Shown in pieces: positions 57,418-64,000 of a stretch of DNA of 64,000 bases (position 1 is the stretch's first letter; every line of letters starts with the position of its first letter). A program made the translations under genes and the position numbers. The stretch is taken from positions 3,699,448-3,763,447 of the forward strand of contig CP054182.1 in assembly GCA_015709675.1 (NCBI GenBank), given 5' to 3'. The DNA comes from Ignavibacteriales bacterium. GTDB lineage: Bacteria; Bacteroidota; Ignavibacteria; Ignavibacteriales; Ignavibacteriaceae. Under the pieces are notes generated by a model. That model worked only from the letters and a program-made list of their open reading frames with translations, ran no database searches and was not told the DNA's origin.

Positions 57418-58557
57418 TTACTTCCTACTATAAAGATTGTTTTCTAACCTCACCTCCCCACTCATCAACTTTGGCAGTAAAGTGTCTCTAAGTTGAGTGA
57501 GGGTGTTGATTTGTTGATTATTTGAATCGATTTTCGAAAAGATATTTACACATTGTAATTCAAATTTTTCCCTCAAAGATGAATCACCTATATTAATATC
57601 TATCAATTTTAGATCTGTTTGCGTAACGAGTGGTTGGGTACTACCAGCATTTATATTTTCGAAGTCAAAATCTTTCAATGCAAAATATATTGGGTAAAAG
57701 TATTCTGGTTTCAATGGTTTTATTATAAGAACATTATCAGAGATCCAAACCTGACCCTGAGATATTTTGACTTCACCTAAGGTACCTACTCTTCCAGTTA
57801 TAATTAGTTTTCCTTCGGTTAGAAAATTATTCGTCCTACCAATTTCCCCATTGGCACCAATTACCGGGTAGGTCCCATTTTGAATAAGTTGATCTCTTTT
57901 CAAACCTTTACCAGTAGAAACTTTTGCAAGATCTCCAAGAATACTTGGTTTGCTATCCTCTTCCACAAACCACTGCCGGAAGAGGGTTTCGGCTATTTGC
58001 TCAAGGGTTTTGTTCTGGCGGTGCAGCAGGTCTATTTTGTTGTCTAAGCTGCTGAGTACTTCGGCAATGGCGGTTTGTTCGGAATAATTTGGTGTTGGAA
58101 TTTCAAAATCTAATATTTGCTCAGGACTTAAATTTGGTTGGCCACTCCCAGATCCTGCATTGAATAAAGCATCTTGATATTTGTCTGAGGTTAATACATA
58201 GAAAAGATAATCAATGTTTAAATTTATCTCATCACAAATGAATTTACCAACACGTTGATTTAACAAAGCATATTCATCATTTTTGAGATTTATCCGACCT
58301 ACTCTTCCAACACTTCCTTGTCCTGTCATAGCAATAAGTACATCATTATCTTCAAGCAGAAATTTAGAAATTCTATCAGTAATAATTTCTTTTGGTAAAT
58401 AATTCACACTTGATTCAATTGATACACGTTTATTTTGAATGTTTCCAATTTTTATTAATGGAACGCCTTCAATGACATAATCTGCACTTTTAAATGCAAA
58501 TCCCGACAAAAATGAACATCCTATATGCTTAAGTTTTTTTTCCTTAAACATACGCAT
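57418..58557 (-). CDS. hsdS: Type I restriction-modification specificity subunit S
   Basis: The protein of about 379 residues has two target-recognition domains (roughly 5-150 and 205-345), each followed by a conserved helical spacer. The central one includes LSSLDNKIDLLHRQNKTLEQ with RQWFVEE; the terminal one includes KIDSNNQQINTLTQLRDTLL and ends with PKLMSGEVRL. HsdS sets the bipartite DNA sequence that HsdM methylates and HsdR restricts. The domain DNA is AT-rich while the central spacer (about 57950-58080) is GC-richer like hsdM, a mosaic typical of specificity exchange. I prefer the ATG at 58557 (58551 is possible) over a TTG three bases earlier. Confidence 0.93.
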   Translation of the reverse strand: MRMFKEKKLKHIGCSFLSGFAFKSADYVIEGVPLIKIGNIQNKRVSIESSVNYLPKEIITDRISKFLLEDNDVLIAMTGQGSVGRVGRINLKNDEYALLNQRVGKFICDEINLNIDYLFYVLTSDKYQDALFNAGSGSGQPNLSPEQILDFEIPTPNYSEQTAIAEVLSSLDNKIDLLHRQNKTLEQIAETLFRQWFVEEDSKPSILGDLAKVSTGKGLKRDQLIQNGTYPVIGANGEIGRTNNFLTEGKLIITGRVGTLGEVKISQGQVWISDNVLIIKPLKPEYFYPIYFALKDFDFENINAGSTQPLVTQTDLKLIDINIGDSSLREKFELQCVNIFSKIDSNNQQINTLTQLRDTLLPKLMSGEVRLENNLYSRK

Positions 58558-58605
58558 CAATTAATTTTATTAAATCTGTATACAATAAAATCGGATTGCT
58601 ATTCA

Positions 58606-59043
58606 TTAGTCAAGATCTTTTAACATTTTTTCAAACTCTTCATCTGTTTCCTGTCCGGGCCATTTGCCAAAAATGTCATCAATCGGGTTTGGCTTTTTAC
58701 CCTCTCTGAGCTGGCGGAGTATTTGGTGCTTCATCGTTAAGTTCTCGGGTACTGCGGAAAAAAACTTTGAGGACTTATCCTCAACACCAAAATTCTCCAT
58801 TTTTACATACGATAAATTGCCACCTGGCGTAAAATAAGCGACACCGATAATTATTAATACCTCACCAAAAAATTCCTTCATCTCCTGAAACTTTGATTCA
58901 GAAACTTTTACAACAATCCTTTTATTTTCTGTTGTTCTAAGGATAAGTTCTCCGCGTGAGAATTTCATTTCATCAAGTAAGCCGGCAACCAAAGTTCTTT
59001 CAGGTGCAGGTCTGGTTTTGTTAGTTTTTTCGATTCGCTCCAT
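58606..59043 (-). CDS. 146-aa protein between hsdM and hsdS, antitoxin-like tail
   Basis: The protein has a beta-rich first half (LVAGLLDEMKFSRGELILRT, KRIVVKVSESKFQEM, VLIIIGVAYFTPGGNLSYVK) that looks like a small barrel. Its tail, IDDIFGKWPGQETDEEFEKM, resembles the C-terminal tails of type II antitoxins (GxWPGDExxEEhxxxL). No toxin gene is next to it, unless the downstream TIR-STAND protein plays that part. It lies 46 bp before hsdS and about 150 bp after hsdM. Two large palindromes lie directly upstream. A GTG three bases earlier is an alternative start. Function unknown. Confidence 0.65.
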   Translation of the reverse strand: MERIEKTNKTRPAPERTLVAGLLDEMKFSRGELILRTTENKRIVVKVSESKFQEMKEFFGEVLIIIGVAYFTPGGNLSYVKMENFGVEDKSSKFFSAVPENLTMKHQILRQLREGKKPNPIDDIFGKWPGQETDEEFEKMLKDLD

Positions 59044-59101
59044 CACTCTTTCTGAAACTCCACTCCTTAATTAAATACTGTTATTTATTATATCATCCGC
59101 A

Positions 59102-59174
59102 ATTTGTGCAACAACCTGTTGCACAAATACAGTGGTAGTTTTAGAACAAATAATTTGGGCAGCAGCCTGCTGCC
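59102..59174. promoter_or_regulatory. Two related palindromes upstream of the 146-aa gene
   Basis: ATTTGTGCAACA-acc-TGTTGCACAAAT (59102-59128) is a perfect 12-bp dyad. GGCAGCAG-c-CTGCTGCC (59158-59174) is a perfect 8-bp dyad. Both contain GCARCARCCTGYTGC, and their centres are 51 bp apart, close to five helical turns. They fill the gap after hsdM. They could be paired operators for the antitoxin-like gene or hairpins in the hsd mRNA. Confidence 0.6.
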
Positions 59175-59191
59175 TAATTACCATATCAGGT

Positions 59192-60787
59192 TCATTTTGC
59201 GACAGATTCAATGGTTATTCTTTTCAGATTATTCATTATTCTCTTATTCAGCTCTGCCTCCTCAGCCATCTGTTTTTCGAGTTCGTCTTTCAGTGAGGTA
59301 AACCGTTCGGCAAAGTTAAAGTCATCTTCCTCATCAGCCAGACCGACATATCTGCCGGGGGTCAGGGCATAGTTCAGGACTTTTACTTCTTCCGGCTTTG
59401 CGCTTTTGCAGAAGCCCTGCACATCCTGATAGCCGGCATCATCAGTACCTCGCCAGGCGTGATAGGTTCCGGCAATTCTGGAGATATCATCATCGGTTAA
59501 TATCCTGTTTTTCCGGTTGATGAGCACTCCCAGATTGCGCGCGTCTATAAAAAGTATTTCACCTTTTCTGCCTCCGTTTTTGCCGGTTTCTTTACGGCTT
59601 AAAAACCAGAGACAGGCGGGTATCTGAGTATTCAAAAAAAGTTTGGTCGGCAGGTTCACAATACATTCAACCAGCCCGGCATCCACTAATGCTCTCCTGA
59701 TTACATCTTCACCGCTGCTATTACTGGTAAGCGAGCCCTTGGAAAGGACAAACCCTGCCCTGCCGTTTGGCGCAAGGTGATAAAGAAAATGCTGTATCCA
59801 TGCATAGTTTGCGTTACCTGCCGGAGGAGTGCCGTGAACCCAGCGGGCATCTTTTTGCAGAAGCTCTCCGCTCCAGTCGCTGTCATTAAACGGGGGGTTG
59901 GCTATAATGTAGTCAGCTTTCAAATCCTTATGGGCATTGTTCAGAAAACTTCCCTCGTTATTCCATTTTACATTGCTGCTGTCAATCCCCCTGATGGCAA
60001 GGTTCATCTTTGCCAGGCGCCAGGTGGTCTGATTGCTTTCCTGCCCGTAAATGGAGATATGGTCGGAGGGGTTAAGTGAAAGTTTTTTAGCCCCTTTCTT
60101 TTTGTAATGATCCTGATGTGCTTTAATGAATTTTTCACTCTGCACAAACATACCGCCGCTGCCGCAGCAGGGGTCAAATACTCTCCCCTCGAAGGGTTCA
60201 AGCATTTCTACTAAAAGTTTTACAACACTTTCAGGAGTATAAAACTGTCCCCCTTTTTTTCCTTCTGCAAGAGCGAACTCTCCGAGGAAATATTCATATA
60301 CCTTACCGAGCAGGTCCTTGCTTTGTGCTTCCCTGGTGCCGAGTGTGGCAGTGCTGATAAGGTCAATCAGCCCGCCCACGCTGGCTTTATCTAATTTTTC
60401 CTGAGCAAAAACTTTTGGGAGAACTCCTTTAAGTGAAGTGTTATCCTTTTCGATGGCATCCATTGCATCGTCAATATCCTTGCCTATGGTTGGGAGTTTT
60501 GCCCGCCCCTGCAGCCATGACCAGCGTGCCGAGGGGGGCACATAAAATACTTTTTCGGCTATATACTCATTCCGGTCTTCCGGGTTTGCCCCTTCGAACT
60601 CTCCCTTGCCTTCAACCAGTTTGGTGTGAAGCTCCTCGAAGGCATCGGAGATATATTTCAGAAAGATAAGCCCCATCACCACATGCTTATATTCGGCAGC
60701 ATCCATATTTTTACGGAGCTTGTCGGCTGCTTTCCAGAGGCGTTTTTCTAATGGTTCTTCAGTGATTTCTTTTGCTTTTTTTGCCAT
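59192..60787 (-). CDS. hsdM: Type I restriction-modification methyltransferase subunit M
   Basis: The 531-residue protein is a complete HsdM. An N-terminal helical domain ([20 protein letters not shown]) is followed by the N6-adenine methyltransferase domain with motif [12 protein letters not shown] (about 205) and catalytic NPPF (about 297). The C-terminus has the usual acidic and coiled segment contacting HsdS. With HsdS it methylates host DNA to protect it from HsdR. It is the first gene of the locus; a candidate Bacteroidota-type promoter lies about 200 bp upstream at 60984-61015. Confidence 0.96.
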   Translation of the reverse strand: MAKKAKEITEEPLEKRLWKAADKLRKNMDAAEYKHVVMGLIFLKYISDAFEELHTKLVEGKGEFEGANPEDRNEYIAEKVFYVPPSARWSWLQGRAKLPTIGKDIDDAMDAIEKDNTSLKGVLPKVFAQEKLDKASVGGLIDLISTATLGTREAQSKDLLGKVYEYFLGEFALAEGKKGGQFYTPESVVKLLVEMLEPFEGRVFDPCCGSGGMFVQSEKFIKAHQDHYKKKGAKKLSLNPSDHISIYGQESNQTTWRLAKMNLAIRGIDSSNVKWNNEGSFLNNAHKDLKADYIIANPPFNDSDWSGELLQKDARWVHGTPPAGNANYAWIQHFLYHLAPNGRAGFVLSKGSLTSNSSGEDVIRRALVDAGLVECIVNLPTKLFLNTQIPACLWFLSRKETGKNGGRKGEILFIDARNLGVLINRKNRILTDDDISRIAGTYHAWRGTDDAGYQDVQGFCKSAKPEEVKVLNYALTPGRYVGLADEEDDFNFAERFTSLKDELEKQMAEEAELNKRIMNNLKRITIESVAK

Positions 60788-60983
60788 TGAGGAATTTGGA
60801 TGAATTGATTACGATGGATTTCCGCCGGGGGATAACAGGCAGGGCACAAGAAGAAGGATTGCCTGGGGTAAGGCAGCGGTTCGGTCTGAATTTCTGAGCT
60901 CTCCTGACAAAAAGTTTTCTCCGCTAATGAGGTGCCCGGTTTATGAAAATGATGACAGCCGGCGTTTAAACGAACTGTTACGG

Positions 60984-61015
60984 CAAAGTTATTGATTTAT
61001 GAGGACTTTTGCAAA
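60984..61015 (-). promoter_or_regulatory. Candidate hsdM promoter, Bacteroidota type
   Basis: On the minus strand TTTG (61015-61012) is followed after 20 bp by TAACTTTG (60991-60984), matching the TTTG-N19/20-TAnnTTTG pattern of the Bacteroidota primary sigma factor. It is the only complete match I found in the intergenic regions. Confidence 0.4.
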
Positions 61016-61039
61016 GCAATTTGAAAACGTTCGCACTCC

Positions 61040-61095
61040 CGCGCAAAGCCGCAAGGCCGCAAAGAAATTCGTGATTATTCGTGCAATTTGCGGCT
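61040..61095. repeat. GCAAAG-rich dispersed repeat module
   Basis: CGCGCAAAGCCGCAAGGCCG followed by CAAAGAA and then ATTCGTGCAATTTGCGG matches modules at 49505-49573 and 51175-51205. The variants keep the GC(G)CAAAG core. Such GCAAAG-type intergenic repeats are scattered in many Bacteroidota and cyanobacterial genomes; the role is unknown. Confidence 0.6.
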
Positions 61096-61107
61096 AAAAT
61101 TCCGCGA

Positions 61108-63615
61108 TCATTTCTTCTTAACCGGTTTCTTTTTTACCGGTGCTGCGGGCTCTTCTTTCTTTGGCGGATGAGGGTGCTTTTTATGATCATCTCTTCTGAA
61201 CGGATTTTTACCGAGTTCATAAAAATGTTTCAAGCGGTCTTCCACCCGAGCATAGATAGTGTTCGGTTCATGAAGTCCGTTTTTAAGAAGTCCGCCTGCT
61301 TTTATTCCTGTCAGAATTTCGAGCCCCTCCTCAATGGTCTTCATCGGATATATATGGAACTGCTTTTTCTTTACCGCTTCCACGATATCATCACGCAGCA
61401 TCAGATCGCGTATATTCTGCTCCGGTATCAGCACCCCCTGCTCTTTGGTGAGTCCGCGGGAATTGCAGAGATCAAAGAATCCTTCGATCTTTTGATTTAC
61501 ACCGCCGATTGCCTGTATCTCCCCCTTCTGATTAACAGAGCCGGTTACGGCTATGGACTGATTAAGAGGAATCTGAGAAAGCGCAGAGATCAGGACGAAT
61601 AACTCCGCCGCTGATGCACTGTCGCCGTCAATCATTCCGTAGGATTGTTCAAACACCAGTGTTGCGGCAAAGGAAAGAGGCATGCGCTGACCGAACTTCT
61701 CCCTGAAAAATCCGGCGATGATGAGTACTCCTTTATCGTGAGACTTTCCGCTCAGTCCTGCTTCCCGCTCCACATTCACAATAGCGCCGTTGCCGATGGA
61801 TACACTTGAGCTCAGACGCACCGGTTTGCCAAAGGAGAAGACTTCATTGCCGTAAACCGCCAGGCCGTTTATCTGCCCCACTTTTTCTCCCGAGGTTGAA
61901 ATCAGGATAATGCCCTCCTGTATATACTCTGCCATCTTCTCTTCATACAGCGCGTGACGGGCACGGGCAAACTCATAAGCCTTCTTCACATACTTAGCGC
62001 TTACCACCCGGCTTTTTCCCTCACGGGCCCAGTAGTCTGCCTCCCGGGCAAAGTCGGAAAGTATTGAAAACCTGCTGGTCAGCTTTTCTTTTTTGCCTGC
62101 GGTCTGCGCGGCAAGTTCAAGCAGATAGGCAATGGCTGATTTGTCAAACTCTAAAAGATTCTCCTCCTTTACCAGCCGCTTGATAACCCGTGCGTATTCT
62201 ATCATCACCTCGCCGGTTTTATCCACTTCATAGTCAAACTCGGCTTTCACCTTAAAGGTTTTTTTGAATCCGTCTTCCATCTCGGAAAGCAGGGAGTATA
62301 TATACGAACTTCCTATCAGAATCACTTTGGCATCAATATCAATCGGTTCCGGCTTCAGAATGGAAGGGGCAAGCTGAAAATAATTATAGGAATCCTGGAT
62401 TTCCATTTTTCTGTACGTCAGAATCCTCTTCAGATTGCGCCATACGCCAGGTTCTTCAAACAGGTGATGGACATTTATGACGATAAATCCTCCGTTTGCT
62501 TTAAGCAGCGAACCGGCTTTGATGCGGGTGAAGTCAGCATACCACCCTCCTCTGCCGTCCGGGGTTTTTTCGATGCTTCCAAACAGGTTCGTATAGGTTG
62601 GATTAATCTCAACAATAATGGGACTGGTTTTCTGCTGGCTGTTATCAAGAATAATGTTTACCTGATAGTCGCGGAAATAATCTTCTGCCGCTATTTCAGG
62701 CTGCTGTTCCTGTTCAGGGCGGTGTCCCTTGAATATATGCAGATTCGCAAGGATGGAATCCTGCACTTCTTCAAGATAACTGAGGAAAACCTGATTGGTA
62801 TATTTTTCCTTTAGTGTTCCGATTGCGGCGGTAACAAGGGAACCGATTTCATTGCGCTCCAGTTCGCCCACGGTTTTGCGCAGTTCCTGATTCAGTTTCA
62901 TTCCCTTCTTAAAAACTTCAATCAGCTCCTGCTGAAAAACATCATACTTCACCCCTATTTCATTCGCGGCATCACGGGTCATCTTTCCCTCCTGCACCAG
63001 CTGGTCAAGCTGAAAGATGGTAACAGGCTGCTCGTTTATAATCGGCATAATTTCAGGCCGCGGGGTTCCCTCCACCTGTATATGTCCCAGAGTAAAATTA
63101 TCGTTCTTCAGCTTGCCTTCAAACTGATTCACGATATCATTTTCCATCCGTGTATATTTCTGAATCAGTTCATTGCGCTTGGCAGTATATGCCTCACTTT
63201 CAAGTAGCTGCGGAATTCTTTCCTGCAGGAATGCAATCAGCGCTTCCATGTGAGAGCGGAATTCCTTTGCCCTGCCCGGTTCAAATACCAGAAGCCGGGG
63301 GGAGTCGGGATCATTAAAATTATTTACATACGCATAATCTTTTACGCCTGAAGTATCAGGATCCATGGCTTCAAGAATCTTTTTTACCGTGGAAGCCTTG
63401 CCTGTTCCTGATAAGCCGGCTATATAGATATTATAACCGGGGCTTTTCATCTTCACTCCAAGCTGAAGCGCCGCCAGGGCTTTTTCCTGCCCCACTATTC
63501 CTTCTACCGGTTCAAGGTCTGATGTTGTGGTAAAATTAAATATCCTCGGATTGCATTTCCATCTGAGGTGTATATGTTTTAATCCGGCTGGTTTAGCGGC
63601 CTTTACTAATTTCAT
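61108..63615 (-). CDS. Lon-related ATP-dependent protease (LonB-like, single chain)
   Basis: I chose the ATG at 63615 (MKLVKAAKPAGLKHIHLRW), 20 residues inside the open frame, because family members start this way. The 835-residue protein has Walker A GLSGTGKAS (67-75), a long helical insertion, and a C-terminal Lon protease domain whose Ser-Lys dyad is intact: Ser in MIDGDSASAAE near residue 663 and Lys in GGVNQKIEGFF near 706. It belongs to the Lon-like AAA proteases (YcbZ/LonB group), presumed to degrade misfolded or regulatory proteins. The basic Pro/Lys-rich tail is unusual. Its start overlaps the end of rsmI by 23 bp. Confidence 0.9.
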   Translation of the reverse strand: MKLVKAAKPAGLKHIHLRWKCNPRIFNFTTTSDLEPVEGIVGQEKALAALQLGVKMKSPGYNIYIAGLSGTGKASTVKKILEAMDPDTSGVKDYAYVNNFNDPDSPRLLVFEPGRAKEFRSHMEALIAFLQERIPQLLESEAYTAKRNELIQKYTRMENDIVNQFEGKLKNDNFTLGHIQVEGTPRPEIMPIINEQPVTIFQLDQLVQEGKMTRDAANEIGVKYDVFQQELIEVFKKGMKLNQELRKTVGELERNEIGSLVTAAIGTLKEKYTNQVFLSYLEEVQDSILANLHIFKGHRPEQEQQPEIAAEDYFRDYQVNIILDNSQQKTSPIIVEINPTYTNLFGSIEKTPDGRGGWYADFTRIKAGSLLKANGGFIVINVHHLFEEPGVWRNLKRILTYRKMEIQDSYNYFQLAPSILKPEPIDIDAKVILIGSSYIYSLLSEMEDGFKKTFKVKAEFDYEVDKTGEVMIEYARVIKRLVKEENLLEFDKSAIAYLLELAAQTAGKKEKLTSRFSILSDFAREADYWAREGKSRVVSAKYVKKAYEFARARHALYEEKMAEYIQEGIILISTSGEKVGQINGLAVYGNEVFSFGKPVRLSSSVSIGNGAIVNVEREAGLSGKSHDKGVLIIAGFFREKFGQRMPLSFAATLVFEQSYGMIDGDSASAAELFVLISALSQIPLNQSIAVTGSVNQKGEIQAIGGVNQKIEGFFDLCNSRGLTKEQGVLIPEQNIRDLMLRDDIVEAVKKKQFHIYPMKTIEEGLEILTGIKAGGLLKNGLHEPNTIYARVEDRLKHFYELGKNPFRRDDHKKHPHPPKKEEPAAPVKKKPVKKK

Positions 63616-64000
63616 ATTCTTCTCTCTGAATTCTTCTGTTATCGATAAGGAGAACAAACTCACCTTTAAGAGCATCCCTCTGCGCGGATGCGGTCATTTC
63701 CTTAAGCGGCATCCGTATATACCGCTCCCCCTGCTTGCTTATTTCATACGCCAGTACTCCGCTGATCTCACCTCCGAAGACCTCACTGCAGTCTCTCAGC
63801 AGACTCTGCAGGCGGTAGGGGGTATCAAGCAGTACAATTACTTCCCTGATTTTTTTGAGCCGGAGGAGTTCATTTTTTCTTATTTCCTTTTTAGGGGAAA
63901 GCCATCCGAAATAATAAAACTTCTCAGCGTGAAGACCGGAGGCAGAAAGCGCCGGCATCAGAGAACTGGCACCGGGGAGCGCGGTTATCTGAATTCCGGC
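63593..64000 (-). CDS. rsmI: 16S rRNA 2'-O-ribose C1402 methyltransferase RsmI, 3' part
   Basis: The frame is open to the window edge, so the N-terminal half lies beyond 64000. The first visible residues AGIQITALPGASSLMPALSA, followed by SGL, match the RsmI/tetrapyrrole-methylase motif (PLPGpSAxxxALxxSGL). Next come FYYFGWLSPKK and the VIVLLDTPYRLQSLLRDCSE segment typical of RsmI (normally FYESPhRlxxtL). The enzyme methylates C1402 of 16S rRNA in the decoding centre. An ATG at 63958 is internal. The 3' end overlaps the Lon-like protease gene by 23 bp. Confidence 0.85.
   Translation of the reverse strand, partial: AGIQITALPGASSLMPALSASGLHAEKFYYFGWLSPKKEIRKNELLRLKKIREVIVLLDTPYRLQSLLRDCSEVFGGEISGVLAYEISKQGERYIRMPLKEMTASAQRDALKGEFVLLIDNRRIQREEYEISKGR

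Larger units (their letters stand above)
60788..61107. other. 320-bp gap between hsdM and the Lon-like protease gene
   Basis: No gene is seen. It holds the candidate hsdM promoter (60984-61015) and a GCAAAG-rich repeat module (61040-61095). Longest open frames are under 30 codons. Confidence 0.6.

Overview
The window looks like chromosome of a Bacteroidota/Chlorobiota-group bacterium, most likely of the Ignavibacteria type. The main evidence is two secreted proteins that end in a type IX secretion (T9SS) sorting domain with an N-[FY]-P-N-P-F-N-P core. Supporting evidence is a TonB receptor next to a DUF4249 lipoprotein, a DUF4296-like lipoprotein, weak or absent Shine-Dalgarno sequences on many genes, and AT-rich 'aattcacaattcac' tracts between genes. 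This lineage call is an inference from protein families, not from rRNA.

Layout. 1-15.5 kb is mostly housekeeping: the 3' part of glnD, murI, a cluster of short palindromic repeat elements (2.97-3.64 kb), L-asparaginase, an Nfu-type Fe-S scaffold overlapping ogt, a MscS channel, a large T9SS-exported alpha-amylase, a 66-aa orphan antitoxin-like gene, recQ, a lipoprotein and a rhomboid protease. 15.7-18.0 kb is a gap-pgk glycolytic operon with a clear terminator. 18.4-33.1 kb is a complete type 1 BREX phage-defence operon (brxA-brxB-brxC-pglX-pglZ-brxL) carrying an extra AlbA/Schlafen-like ATPase gene between brxC and pglX. 33.3-37.5 kb is a MacAB-like exporter operon (adaptor, ATPase, two FtsX permeases). 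37.8-47.2 kb holds a TonB receptor/DUF4249 pair, a four-gene operon in which two TerB-like proteins flank an outer-membrane barrel and malQ, a class V aminotransferase with a lone receiver domain, and an MlaE permease. 47.4-49.2 kb is a T9SS-exported beta-helix protein.

49.2-61 kb is a second defence region. A DUF4143 ATPase gene is bracketed by repeats built from nested inverted repeats. It is followed by a type I restriction-modification locus read on the minus strand: hsdM, a 146-aa antitoxin-like gene, hsdS, a TIR-STAND NTPase, hsdR. The TIR-STAND gene sits between hsdS and hsdR, the position that the guard nuclease PrrC occupies in some known hsd operons. It is visibly AT-rich against its neighbours. 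I consider this the best candidate for an undescribed composite defence system: restriction first, then NAD-depleting suicide if restriction is blocked. The window ends with a Lon-like protease overlapping the 3' end of rsmI.

The specificity-determining parts (PglX target-recognition region, both HsdS target-recognition domains, the TIR-STAND gene) are AT-rich islands inside otherwise GC-richer genes, which fits recent exchange by recombination. I saw no tRNA, rRNA, CRISPR array or transposase gene.
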